A DNA stretch of 64,000 bases from Saturnia japonica. Lineage: Eukaryota > Arthropoda > Insecta > Lepidoptera > Saturniidae. The position numbers and the translations under genes were made by a program. Numbering within the stretch: position 1 is the first letter of the stretch; each line of letters begins with the position of its first letter. Of this stretch, positions 1-11,149 are shown piece by piece. The notes below the pieces were generated by a model that was given only the letters and a program-made list of their open reading frames with translations, was not told the DNA's origin and searched no databases. The stretch spans positions 9,300,001-9,364,000 of the forward strand of contig CM065309.1 of the NCBI GenBank assembly GCA_033032175.1. The letters are read 5' to 3'.

Positions 1-608
1 TCTTCACCAAAAGCTCAGGCTCATTGCAGGGATTCGAACTCACGTTCACGTTCAACTCAAGTTCGTCACGGAGCCCGTAGACGCTATCAACTATCGATTT
101 TTCCGACATCTTCAACAATCATCGCCATATTTCAGTAAATTTACACAAACCTTAATGAATTATACACCTTCCTCACGAATTTCGAATACGAGACGAAGAC
201 GTGAGACGAATTTCTCGTTCATTAATGAAAATCGCATGAAAAATTGTTCGATAATTTTTGAGTTTGTCGCGTTTAGACAGATAGAAGCGGCAGGGCAACT
301 CCGGTTTATAATATAATGAGAAAAGCATTATTTAAAGTTTCTCGATTTAGTATTGATAGTTCATAAAATCATAGTTACGAAAAGTGCGCTTCGCTTGCGA
401 CGCGCAATTCATGACAGGTGCGGAGTGCCGGTCAACCGTTTCGCTGAGAGTGATTTCTTTGGTTGCGCGTAATTTAGAATCCGTGATATCTTCTACGATA
501 TACATTCAGTCAAAAAAGTATCAAGAATGGATGATTTGTTTAAGGTTTCAAATGAAATTTTTATTATTGTTGTTAGATTGGCACGTTTTTTTTTTCATTT
601 TGGCGCGA
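1..608 (+). repeat. Truncated copy A of the ~3.05-kb repeat unit
   Basis: This stretch matches positions 3051-3657 and 6099-6705 almost base for base. It is cut at its left by the window edge. At about position 605 the match stops abruptly and the sequence becomes unrelated AT-rich DNA, whereas copies B and C continue. The short reading frames inside it recur in all three copies only because the DNA is copied; they match no family I know and probably are not genes. Confidence 0.9.
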
Positions 609-1684
609 GTTAATTTGTTAAAATCAATAAAGTTAAAAAATAAGAAAATTAAGATAAGCGATAGTTACCTTATAATCAAGTAGGGCAGTCTTATATTGTT
701 AAATGTTGCAACATCACTCTCAGTCTTTATCAAATAGCGAAGAACTCTCAAAGCTGCTGCTCTTATTACCACAGAATCGTCCACTAGGCTTATTCGTAAG
801 CTAAAACCATATTTTAATAAACATCAAATATTTCAACTTACCACTTTCGAGACATCATTGTGGAATAATGCAATAGGCTATTTGGCAGTATAAAAAATAA
901 TATCATATTTCAAGATATCCGACAGATTAGGGGTATAAAAGCGTTTTGTATTAATATAACTCAAAAATAATTAACTATTTATCTATAAAACCCAGAAGAT
1001 AAATGTAATATTTTGAGTTACGACACGTGTTCGAAAACAGACTGGATTGGCTGAGTCTTTCGTGACGTCACACGTCTGTCATTCATTGCCATTCCTTTGC
1101 GTTCCTTGGTGTTTTGCGATTTAGATATCTCTATTATTATAATATTGAGTTATATTATTGTCATATTTTACTATCGCTGTTTAGATATTCTTCAGTAGGT
1201 CTTATTTTCAAAAAATAGTATTCACAAATCGTACACAGCTCTTTTACGTAGTTTAACGCATTTTTTTGGACACATCAAATAGTTTTTCGGGTATTTTTAT
1301 TGTGGTTTTGTTTATACTGATCCTACATACCATTTATATACTTATTTATCCTGGTAAAATACTGTACCAATATCACAAACAGCAGAATGCCAACTCATTT
1401 GTGATTTTGGTTATTATTTACCATACATAGAGAAATAGATACACTAACACATTGTGCAACCGAAAAATTCTGCAAATTAGAAAGTAGTCAAATAAAATTA
1501 ATATATAAATGAAATCATAAATAAATATTGGTCAATGAAGGCGATATAATTTTTATGAGATTAAAATGCACTTTAACTCGATACACAAAAATAAATTTGA
1601 TACTATATATATATATTGGAGGTAATGCACTAATAAATTAAACTGGTGTTAAATTATATGAGATGGGATTTTTTTATACAACTA
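609..1684. other. AT-rich stretch with no recognisable gene
   Basis: I see no reading frame of note, no splice-bounded exon and no recognisable repeat end between copy A and the SINE-like sequence. Confidence 0.6.
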
Positions 1685-1900
1685 AAGTGGCAAACAAGGA
1701 TACGGCCGGCCTGATGGTGAGCGACTACCGTAGTGCGTTACTTGGAGCGTTGGCAACCTTGAACCCTCCTTCCCCAAGGAGCTGAACACAACATGAGGTC
1801 ATTTGGCTGCGATCTTCTATAGGGTGGAGGTATTCCACCAGTCGGACTGCCCCGAGTAGAGAGAATTCTCACATATTACATGGAATCCATCAGCTACTAG
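1685..1900. mobile_element. Diverged SINE-like sequence
   Basis: A GC-richer block (around 1700-1860: 'cggccggcctgatggtga', 'gagcgttggcaacc') has the look of the lepidopteran SINE body in which a run about giving and spacing of 'cctgatgg' is followed by 'gcgttggc'. Ends and target duplications are not clear, so the boundaries are approximate. Confidence 0.4.
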
Positions 1901-2638
1901 CGAATGATATTCAAAATCAAAAAGTGAAAATCAAAAAAATCTTTATTCAAGGCACTTATGAACGTCAAAACACTACTGCTGGTTCGAGAAATATCCCATA
2001 CATCGATAAGAACCAGTAAGAAACTCGATCGGATTTATGTATTTTTTTGCAACTGTACAATTGTGTTAATATAAAACATTAATAATAATTTAGTGGATGC
2101 ACAGAGAAGGAGTCATTTTCAGACATCACTAGCATTCACATAATGATCTACCCTATAATAACCTTTTGACAGTAAAACCTACTTGACATGGTCCTTGAAC
2201 TTGTTGTCCGGTAAATCAGTAATATGCTTCGGGATCTTATTATAAAAAAAAAAAACTTGGGTGTTACGTAACGTTTAAGAATGGGGAGCGCGTACGGAAA
2301 AATGTTCCAGCGCGTTACATGGGGGGAGGGAGGATCAAAATCTTCAAAAATTGCGTTACGTAAATGAACGACCTAAAGAGGTTTTATTAATATGACGATG
2401 TATTAGCATGTTATTTGAAGCATCCAGGCATAATTCCTTACGTTACAAATTTAATTAAAAATAACAAAAGAAAAATAATGATTATTGTATAATTACTTTA
2501 CTATAGTCGTACAAGATTGTGCGCGACCGTCCAATGTTTCCGACAGATGTTGGCGGGGGCGAGGTACTATAGACGATAACGAAGGCTGGTAATGTACCGG
2601 GGAAGATAAACACGTGCATTGCGTGACGTAGGCGCGCA
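1901..2638. other. Intergenic DNA with a small palindrome-ended patch
   Basis: No gene is visible. At about 2261-2360 a GC-richer patch is bounded by related short inverted motifs ('gtgttacgtaacg' on the left and 'gcgttacgtaaatg' on the right), as in a very short MITE or solo transposon ends. The remainder is AT-rich. Confidence 0.35.
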
Positions 2639-2879
2639 GTCACAGTATCCTAAAGTAAGCAGTATCACATCTTCATACAAACGGCCGAAACGAAATCTAA
2701 GTAATCTTCAATACACAATAGTCGTGAGTACGCAATTTATAACTAACTAGCCACCCGCCCAGGCTTCGCACTGGTAGCAGAGCATAATACATGTATATAT
2801 TTAAGAGGAATAATTACAGAAATAAACTCTATTGGATTACGCGGCGCACGCCAATAGAGCTCCTAATCGGCATAGTTTT

Positions 2880-3160
2880 TTTCCTTTATAAGTTTAGCAT
2901 TGTGGTCACAATCTCGCCTGATCTTAAGTGACGATTTGTCCCAAAATGGTAGCACGCTTAGCCTAGTGGAAGACTAGCTCTCAAGTGCAGTTGCCAGGCA
3001 GGCGTTAAAAAAAGTTCTACCATCATGTTATGGTTTCATCACGATGTTTTTCTTCACCAAAAGCTCAGGCTCATTGCAGGGATTCGAACTCACGTTCACG
3101 TTCAACTCAAGTTCGTCACGGAGCCCGTAGACGCTATCAACTATCGATTTTTCCGACATC
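2880..3160 (-). mobile_element. Probable tRNA-derived SINE (in copy B)
   Basis: On the minus strand, 'gagttcgaatccctgc' at about 3076-3091 is a good RNA polymerase III B-box. An A-box-like 'tagcgtctacggg' lies about 45 bp upstream near 3129-3141. The downstream body ('cacttgagagctagtcttcc', rc of ~2968-2990) resembles the block at 59,830-60,010. Promoter plus shared body suggests a tRNA-derived SINE rather than a functional tRNA gene; there is no cloverleaf I can fold. The same sequence recurs at 5929-6208, and its head is at 1-110. Confidence 0.45.
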
Positions 3161-4351
3161 TTCAACAATCATCGCCATATTTCAGTAAATTTACACAAAC
3201 CTTAATGAATTATACACCTTCCTCACGAATTTCGAATACGAGACGAAGACGTGAGACGAATTTCTCGTTCATTAATGAAAATCGCATGAAAAATTGTTCG
3301 ATAATTTTTGAGTTTGTCGCGTTTAGACAGATAGAAGCGGCAGGGCAACTCCGGTTTATAATATAATGAGAAAAGCATTATTTAAAGTTTCTCGATTTAG
3401 TATTGATAGTTCATAAAATCATAGTTACGAAAAGTGCGCTTCGCTTGCGACGCGCAATTCATGACAGGTGCGGAGTGCCGGTCAACCGTTTCGCTGAGAG
3501 TGATTTCTTTGGTTGCGCGTAATTTAGAATCCGTGATATCTTCTACGATATACATTCAGTCAAAAAAGTATCAAGAATGGATGATTTGTTTAAGGTTTCA
3601 AATGAAATTTTTATTATTGTTGTTAGATTGGCACGTTTTTTTTTTCATTTTGGCGCCGAGTTTGAATTGCATCTGTCATTTAGATTAAATAAAGTGCTGT
3701 TTTTAATTAGACTATCGAAATTCGACCAGCGAATTTTGATCATAGACTATTTTCTGTTTGACATTTGCAGTATTCGTGAACCTAAACAATGAGTATTATC
3801 TACATCACTTGCTGTTACTTTTCGTTGAGTGACAATGTCAATATTTTGGGGGGTCTAAATTCAATGGCACTGGAAGGGTTAGAATTCGCAGTATTAATTT
3901 ATTTTATTTAATATATTAGTAACAGATATAACGTATAAAAAGTATTTTATACATCCATGAAATTTACTATAAGTTTTTACCCCTTTTATTTCTTTCTTAA
4001 CAAAAGCATAAATATAAATTTTCGTATTACTAATTTGAGACATAATGGGTTCTCCATACAAACTTTCACCCAAGTTTTACATTCACCTCATGTGGAATAA
4101 CACAATTAAATAATTCACTTGCAGCTAAACTGTATAATCCAGATAATTTACAATAGGTATATTGCTTAGAATATATAAAATCCCGCGAGCCGCGGTTGAC
4201 GTCATAAAATAAAACCGTAATTATGCCGTACTGCGTAGTTAAACAGTTTAAAAAGAATTCAGCCAATCTAAAAAAGAATACTGGACTATTATTTAATAGG
4301 TAATTAATAGAAATACAATATATATCTTATTATGTATAACAATATCAATAA

Positions 4352-4690
4352 ATGAACAAACTTGTTCACGTTGACAACGCTGTCATTTCATATTTACTTC
4401 ACATGCGCATAGTAAGTCTGCATCTACAGGTTGGTATGGCAGCCGATGTCATTCCACCATTATCGCGAATGTGCATTTGGTGTTCCCATATCTTGTTCTT
4501 AGAAACTTTCATCCGCTATTTTGTACCCTTAAAGTTTTATTTTCGTTACAAAAAGTACCCTATGTCTTTTCCCAAAGTCCAATCTATCTCTATACCAAAA
4601 TTTATCAAAATTGGTTCTGCGGTTTAGGCGTGAAAACGTAAAAGACAGTCAGACAGACAGAGTTACTTTCGCATTTATAATATTACTATG
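4352..4690 (+). mobile_element. LINE 3' tail (RTE-like), copy B
   Basis: The run 'aattggttctgcggtttagg' followed by 'agacagtcagacagacagag' and 'cgcatttataatattactat' is the typical 3' end of RTE-type retroposons in Lepidoptera. Only the tail is present; it is fused to the mariner that follows. A short reading frame upstream of it (from 4352) is not recognisable. Confidence 0.5.
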
Positions 4691-4711
4691 GATATCTAGT
4701 GTGTATTGCGA

Positions 4712-5689
4712 ATTTCATAATGGACAAAAACATCGAATTAAGACTTTATCTTAAATTTTGCATCGCCAATCGAATTTCATTTTGAATTTCGTTTTCGGAT
4801 ACACTGAAAATTTTACAGAAGGCTTACAGGCTTACGGTGAATCGGCTTTATCAAAAACACGTGCTTATTTGTAGTACAAAGCGTTCAAAAACGGTCGTGA
4901 TATGCTGGAAGATTTACTTCGCCCTGGTAGGCCATCAACGTCTTCAACTAAAGTTAACATAGCAAAAGTTAAGGACCAAAAGACCTGGATTTTCTCCTAA
5001 AACTCAATCGCATAAGAGTCGCTGGGGACATGCTAGAACAAGTCAATTCCGACCCAACATTCATGAAACGCATTGTTACTGGTGACGAGACGTGGGTTTA
5101 CGAGTTTGACATGTAAACTAGTCAACAAGCTTCGGAGTGGCGCCTTCCAACTGAACAGAAACCGAAAAATCCACGCCAAAGTCGATCAAAAGTCATGTTG
5201 ACTGTTTTCTTTGACTATCGCGGTGTTGTGCACTTGGAATTCTTTACCAGGAGGTCGAACGCTAAATAAAGTATGTTGTTTGAGCGTTATGCGGCGTTTA
5301 AAAGAGCAAAAGCCAAAGCGAAAAAGGCCAGATTTGTGGAAAGATAATTCTTGGATTTTGCACCACGATAATTCGCCTTCGCACAAGGCTATCATTGTGA
5401 ACGAATTTTTGACCAAAAACTCAACAGATACTATCGAACAACCACCTTATTCACCAGATATGGCTCCAGCCGAATTCTTTCTTTTTCCTTAACTCAAATC
5501 ACCACTTCGTGGCATCCGTTTTCATTCGGTAGGAGACATAAAAAAGAATTCGCGACGAGAACAAATTCAATTCCGGTAAAATCATTTAAAAAATGTTTTG
5601 ATGATTAGATTATTCTTTGGCGTAAGCGAATCGTTTCTGAAGGAGAATACTTTGAAGGCGATAAAAATAAGTTTGGATGAATAACTAAC
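4712..5689 (+). mobile_element. Dead mariner transposon, copy B (3' inverted repeat missing)
   Basis: The DNA reads through a mariner transposase. The start MDKNIELRLY is at ~4720. It is followed by RIVTGDETWVYEF with the first catalytic Asp (~5068-5110), VMLTVFFDYRGVVHLEFF (~5190), LHHDNSPSHKA with the second Asp (~5358-5390) and PPYSPDMAPAEFF (~5440-5482). The third catalytic position, normally Asp in mariner (DD34D), reads Glu. Several stops and frameshifts, including a stop after 'EFDM' and one after 'LFP', make it inactive. The 5' inverted repeat is absent, replaced by a LINE tail. The 3' inverted repeat is absent because the tandem-duplication junction cuts it. Confidence 0.85.
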
Positions 5690-5928
5690 AGTCACAGTAT
5701 CCTAAAGTAAGCAGTATCACATCTTCATACAAACGGCCGAAACGAAATCTAAGTAATCTTCAATACACAATAGTCGTGAGTACGCAATTTATAACTAACT
5801 AGCCACCCGCCCAGGCTTCGCACTGGTAGCAGAGCATAATACATGTATATATTTAAGAGGAATAATTACGTAAACTCTATTGGATTACGCGGCGCACGCC
5901 AATAGAGCTCCTAATCGGCATAGTTTTT

Positions 5929-6208
5929 TTCCTTTATAAGTTTAGCATTGTGGTCACAATCTCGCCTGATCTTAAGTGACGATTTGTCCCAAAATGGTAG
6001 CACGCTTAGCCTAGTGGAAGACTAGCTCTCAAGTGCAGTTGCCAGGCAGGCGTTAAAAAAAGTTCTACCATCATGTTATGGTTTCATCACGATGTTTTTC
6101 TTCACCAAAAGCTCAGGCTCATTGCAGGGATTCGAACTCACGTTCACGTTCAACTCAAGTTCGTCACGGAGCCCGTAGACGCTATCAACTATCGATTTTT
6201 CCGACATC
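5929..6208 (-). mobile_element. Probable tRNA-derived SINE (in copy C)
   Basis: This is the duplicate of the SINE-like sequence at 2880-3160, with the same B-box on the minus strand. Confidence 0.45.
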
Positions 6209-7400
6209 TTCAACAATCATCGCCATATTTCAGTAAATTTACACAAACCTTAATGAATTATACACCTTCCTCACGAATTTCGAATACGAGACGAAGACGT
6301 GAGACGAATTTCTCGTTCATTAATGAAAATCGCATGAAAAATTGTTCGATAATTTTTGAGTTTGTCGCGTTTAGACAGATAGAAGCGGCAGGGCAACTCC
6401 GGTTTATAATATAATGAGAAAAGCATTATTTAAAGTTTCTCGATTTAGTATTGATAGTTCATAAAATCATAGTTACGAAAAGTGCGCTTCGCTTGCGACG
6501 CGCAATTCATGACAGGTGCCGAGTGCCGGTCAACCGTTTCGCTGAGAGTGATTTCTTTGGTTGCGCGTAATTTAGAATCCGTGATATCTTCTACGATATA
6601 CATTCAGTCAAAAAAGTATCAAGAATGGATGATTTGTTTAAGGTTTCAAATGAAATTTTTATTATTGTTGTTAGATTGGCACGTTTTTTTTTTCATTTTG
6701 GCGCGGAGTTTGAATTGCATCTGTCATTTAGATTAAATAAAGTGCTGTTTTTAATTAGACTATCGAAATTCGACCAGCGAATTTTGATCATAGACTATTT
6801 TCTGTTTGACATTTGCAGTATTCGTGAACCTAAACAATGAGTATTATCTACATCACTTGCTGTTACTTTTCGTTGAGTGACAATGTCAATATTTTGGGGG
6901 GTCTAAATTCAATGGCACTGGAAGGGTTAGAATTCGCAGTATTAATTTATTTTATTTAATATATTAGTAACAGATATAACGTATAAAAAGTATTTTATAC
7001 ATCCATGAAATTTACTATAAGTTTTTACCCCCTTTTATTTCTTTCTTAACAAAAGCATAAATATAAATTTTCGTATTACTAATTTGAGACATAATGGGTT
7101 CTCCATACAAACTTTCACCCAAGTTTTACATTCACCTCATGTGGAATAACACAATTAAATAATTCACTTGTAGCTAAACTGTATAATCCAGATAATTTAC
7201 AATAGGTATATTGCTTAGAATATATAAAATCCCGCGAGCCGCGGGTGACATCATAAAATAAAACCGTAATTATGCCGTACTGCGTAGTTAAACAGTTTAA
7301 AAAGAATTCAGCCAATCTAAAAAAGAATACTGGACTATTATTTAATAGGTAATTAATAGAAATACAATATATATCTTATTATGTATAACAATTTCAATAA

Positions 7401-7739
7401 ATGAACAAACTTGTTCACGTTGACAACGCTGTCATTTCATATTTACTTCACATGCGCATAGTAAGTCTGCATCTACAGGTTGGTATGGCAGCCGATGTCA
7501 TTCCACCATTATCGCGAATGTGCATTTGGTGTTCCCATATCTTGTTCTTAGAAACTTTCATCCGCTATTTTGTACCCTTAAAGTTTTATTTTCGTTACAA
7601 AAAGTACCCTATGTCTTTTCCCAAAGTCCAATCTATCTCTATACCAAAATTTATCAAAATTGGTTCTGCGGTTTAGGCGTGAAAACGTAAAAGACAGTCA
7701 GACAGACAGAGTTACTTTCGCATTTATAATATTACTATG
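7401..7739 (+). mobile_element. LINE 3' tail (RTE-like), copy C
   Basis: This is the duplicate, in unit C, of the tail at 4352-4690. Confidence 0.5.
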
Positions 7740-7760
7740 GATATCTAGTGTGTATTGCGA

Positions 7761-8783
7761 ATTTCATAATGGACAAAAACATCGAATTAAGACTTTATCT
7801 TAAATTTTGCATCGCCAATCGAATTTCATTTTGAATTTCGTTTTCGGATACACTGAAAATTTTACAGAAGGCTTACAGGCTTACGGTGAATCGGCTTTAT
7901 CAAAAACACGTGCTTATTTGTAGTACAAAGCGTTCAAAAACGGTCGTGATATGCTGGAAGATTTACTTCGCCCTGGTAGGCCATCAACGTCTTCAACTAA
8001 AGTTAACATAGCAAAAGTTAAGGACCAAAAGACCTGGATTTTCTCCTAAAACTCAATCGCATAAGAGTCGCTGGGGACATGCTAGAACAAGTCAATTCCG
8101 ACCCAACATTCATGAAACGCATTGTTACTGGTGACGAGACGTGGGTTTACGAGTTTGACATGTAAACTAGTCAACAAGCTTCGGAGTGGCGCCTTCCAAC
8201 TGAACAGAAACCGAAAAATCCACGCCAAAGTCGATCAAAAGTCATGTTGACTGTTTTCTTTGACTATCGCGGTGTTGTGCACTTGGAATTCTTTACCAGG
8301 AGGTCGAACGCTAAATAAAGTATGTTGTTTGAGCGTTATGCGGCGTTTAAAAGAGCAAAAGCCAAAGCGAAAAAGGCCAGATTTGTGGAAAGATAATTCT
8401 TGGATTTTGCACCACGATAATTCGCCTTCGCACAAGGCTATCATTGTGAACGAATTTTTGACCAAAAACTCAACAGATACTATCGAACAACCACCTTATT
8501 CACCAGATATGGCTCCAGCCGAATTCTTTCTTTTTCCTTAACTCAAATCACCACTTCGTGGCATCCGTTTTCATTCGGTAGGAGACATAAAAAAGAATTC
8601 GCGACGAGAACAAATTCAATTCCGGTAAAATCATTTAAAAAATGTTTTGATGATTAGATTATTCTTTGGCGTAAGCGAATCGTTTCTGAAGGAGAATACT
8701 TTGAAGGCGATAAAAATAAGTTTGGATGAATAACTAACATGTTTATTATTGATCTTTTACCCGGTACTTTTTTGACCGAGTAG
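7761..8783 (+). mobile_element. Dead mariner transposon, copy C (3' inverted repeat present)
   Basis: The coding remnant is the same as in copy B, but here the element continues beyond the duplication junction to a 3' inverted repeat, 'cccggtacttttttgaccga' (~8759-8781). The reverse complement of that end is seen at 63,828-63,850, at the start of a related mariner in opposite orientation. The transposase is broken by the same stops and frameshifts as copy B, and the third catalytic residue is again Glu. Confidence 0.85.
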
Positions 8784-10051
8784 TATTTCGTGCATGAACA
8801 AGAGCTAAATATACTAAATATAAAACTCCCCACACCTAGTTCTCACCTTACGGTAATTGACCGGTATAAGCTTTTAGATTGCCCACCTAAAATCACTTTT
8901 AAATGATAACCGATATTATCTAAAAGACATAAAAAGCATATAAAAATGTTAAGTTTTGCAATCCTTTACGAAAAGCTAAGTTCATTTAATAACTTTAGTT
9001 TTATAAAACATTAAATATCCAATGAATAATAACATATTATAGTATGTCTGTTTAGTATAATTTAATAAAATATTCATAGTGAAAACACACCAAACAACGA
9101 TATCTTTCGTAGAAAATTTAGGTCGAATAGATATTCTTAATTATTTTAAACATTAAAATCTATATAAAAACTTTTTTTTTAAATAATAAAAGACCAGCCT
9201 TAAAATATTAATATAAGTGCTTACAGAAAATAAACAAAGTATGACAATTAATATCGAATCAATTTCAAGATAATTTAAGCCAATCCGTCCAGTGCCATCT
9301 GTGAATACTCCTGGTAAATAAATATAATACGTTTCCAGCCATATTTCACTACCTCAATTTTGTCTCTACTTTTAGTGACAAAACATTGTAAATTAAAATT
9401 TTATAATAGATCAATAACTTTAAAATTTATGTTATGATACCAAAATAAATAAATCACAGATAAATATAATTCTCCTAAAAAAGTGTCACTAAATTTCTAA
9501 TAGCATAGACATAATTACATCTGCCTTGCAAATAGCAACCATAATATCAAGGTAACATGATCTACAATGTGTTGCAAATTTGCAATAGTGCAATACTGAC
9601 ATCTAGCGTCAAGTAGCGGTGGTGATGTCGGTGGTGTCTGCTGTGTATTCGAACACTGTTAAAAATCTCTAATGAAAAAGGTCTATAAAGGGATTGCACA
9701 CAAAATAAGTCTTATGTTCAAGCAACAGTCTTATTTTAAAATATACAGTAGTGACCTTAATTCACTTTGGATTTATAGGTCCACTGTGATACCATCTGTC
9801 CCCTGTGATACACGATATATCAATGCCGCTAACGTGATTCCCAATGATAAACACATTAAATATAACCGAATAAATTGTGAACTATGCAAACGGGAAATTA
9901 CTATTTTTTTTAATCAATTCACAAAGTTAAATATGCCAGGATTTTATCTACAAACAAATAAATTTAATTTTTTGTTATGTTTATGTATACAATTAATAAA
10001 ATTGAAGTGTCTGTTTGTAATGTTTTTACTAAATGCATATGAAAGTATATG
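8784..10051. other. AT-rich intergenic DNA
   Basis: I see no convincing coding exon. A 129-codon frame at 9672-10061 has no recognisable domain and low-complexity, AT-driven composition. It runs into the 5' LTR of the next element, so I do not call it a gene. A motif near 9601-9650 has 'ggtggtgatgtcggtggtgt', a short imperfect GT-rich repeat. Confidence 0.5.
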
Positions 10052-10056
10052 CATAC

Positions 10057-10199
10057 TGTAGTGTCTATGAGTGAAAGAGAGGGAAGCATTAGGTCATCTC
10101 TAGTGCACATGTGGTCGCAAAAGAGTGAGTTGGCTGTGAGCGGCGGGAGTGCGTGGACATGTGCGTCTAAGAGCCGACAATAGATAAAGATACACTACA
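10057..10199 (+). repeat. 5' LTR (143 bp)
   Basis: It matches the 3' LTR throughout except for point differences and an 11-bp direct duplication ('ttagctgtgag') present only in the 3' copy. The TG...CA termini are intact. Confidence 0.92.
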
Positions 10200-10261
10200 T
10201 TTTGGCGAGGAGGACTAACAGTACTACTGTGAGAAATGATTATTAAATTACATTTGTGAAA

Positions 10262-10515
10262 AAAAAAGTTCTTCCGACGAACACTTTTCAATTATACGAT
10301 CGATTAAACTGTCCTCCATATTCATGAATTAGCATTTTAAAGCTCGAAGTCTTAGTAGAACTAAACAGTTCTCAAATTTCTCATTTTCTTCTTTTTTTAA
10401 TTGTCTTACTAGGTGTATCTCATAATGTTTATATTGCGTAGGTGTAAAATATTCATCTAACTTCTCTATTGCTACTTCAAATACATCTATATCACGATCA
10501 TCTCCAGACTGCATT
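10262..10515 (-). pseudogene. Inverted gag (capsid-like) fragment inside the LTR element
   Basis: The minus strand reads a capsid-type segment (IEKLDEYFTPTQYKHYEIHL, then RQLKKEENEKFENCLVLLRL and IIEKCSSEEL). This pattern is common in insect Ty3/Gypsy gag. The pol fragments of the same element read on the plus strand, so this block has been inverted relative to the rest. Its right edge lies at about 10505-10515, where plus-strand pol sequence starts. Confidence 0.65.
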
Positions 10516-10900
10516 GAGTGACAAACCAAATTTGGGGTACTACAACGTTGACGATAAAATAATAGTATTTACAGATGCAAGCCCGGTCGGACTTGGGGCA
10601 GTCTTACTACATACAAATGAAAGTGGTCCACGCGTTATTGGATTTGGAAACAAAACTCTTAGTGATTGTAAACGTCGGTATTGCCAAACTGAAAAGGAGG
10701 CTTTGACACTGGGGTGGGCTGTGAGCACTTCCACATGTTTGTATGGCAAGGAATTCGACTTTATTACTGACCATAAATCACTCTAGGTCATATTCGGTCC
10801 GAAGTCCAAACCCTGTGCACGGATTGAGCGTGGGATACTGAGACTATATCGTCCTGGGAAAAATAATATAGTCGATCCCTTGTCTTGATTATGTACCTAT
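10516..10900 (+). pseudogene. Pol fragment: RNase H domain
   Basis: The plus strand reads ALSDKPNLGYY, then IIVFTDASPVGLGAVLL with the catalytic Asp, SDCKRRYCQTEKEALTLGWA with the catalytic Glu, and FITDHKSL with another Asp. This is the RNase H domain that follows the RT in Ty3/Gypsy pol. A stop occurs after HKSL, then a connecting segment (ARIERGILRL, NNIVDPLS) with further stops. The RT fingers and palm with the YxDD motif are not present upstream; the inverted gag block occupies that place. Confidence 0.8.
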
Positions 10901-11149
10901 AACCACGATAAAACTCAATACAGAGATTACGTCCAGGATATTATTGACCATGCTAGACCAATAGCCGTATCGCTAAAAGATATTATAGAACATTCTGAGA
11001 CTAACATTGGTATACAAAAAGTGAAACAAGAGGTATTTAATAAAAAGTGCGATGATGCAGTAAAGGGTTATAAGCTATTCGAGGACGACCTATGTTGCTT
11101 TGATGACATATTGTTAAGAGGACATAATAATATATGAAGACACAATTTC

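Larger units (their letters stand above)
2639..5689 (+). repeat. Tandem ~3.05-kb unit, copy B
   Basis: Copy B starts at 'gtcacagtatcctaaag' and ends at 'gatgaataactaaca'; copy C follows directly in the same orientation. The offset is 3048-3049 bp along the whole length. I saw only a few differences, for example a small indel near 2820/5870 and base changes near 3471/6519 and 3656/6704. In order it contains a SINE-like sequence on the minus strand, an unidentified 1.2-kb segment, a LINE-type 3' tail near 4350-4690 and a mariner cut off before its 3' inverted repeat. The internal reading frames are not convincing genes. Confidence 0.9.
5690..8737 (+). repeat. Tandem ~3.05-kb unit, copy C
   Basis: This is the second full copy, head to tail with copy B. 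Both copies end on 'taactaaca'. Copy B is followed by the start of the unit and copy C by the true continuation of the mariner, so the duplication broke inside the mariner's 3' end. The left breakpoint and the junction share a short 'ca' microhomology. The near identity points to a recent duplication or an assembly artefact. Confidence 0.9.

Noticed and set aside
3076..3141. A functional tRNA gene on the minus strand
   Set aside because: A- and B-box-like motifs are present, but I cannot fold a cloverleaf or place an anticodon. A tRNA-derived SINE explains it better.
3025..3688. Repeated frames of 113, 84 and 71 codons in the 3-kb unit, taken as possible genes
   Set aside because: They recur only because the DNA is copied. 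They overlap a SINE-like sequence and an unidentified repeat, show no known domain, and start or end differently where copies diverge.
9240..9380. A possible minus-strand exon reading VVKYGWKRIIFIYQEYSQM
   Set aside because: The phase does not fit the donor of the orphan exon at 12,856 (joining would create a stop), there is a stop soon after, and no polyadenylation signal or partner exon is seen.
9672..10061. A 129-codon plus-strand frame upstream of the LTR element
   Set aside because: It is AT-driven, lacks recognisable motifs or splice context, and runs across the target duplication into the LTR.
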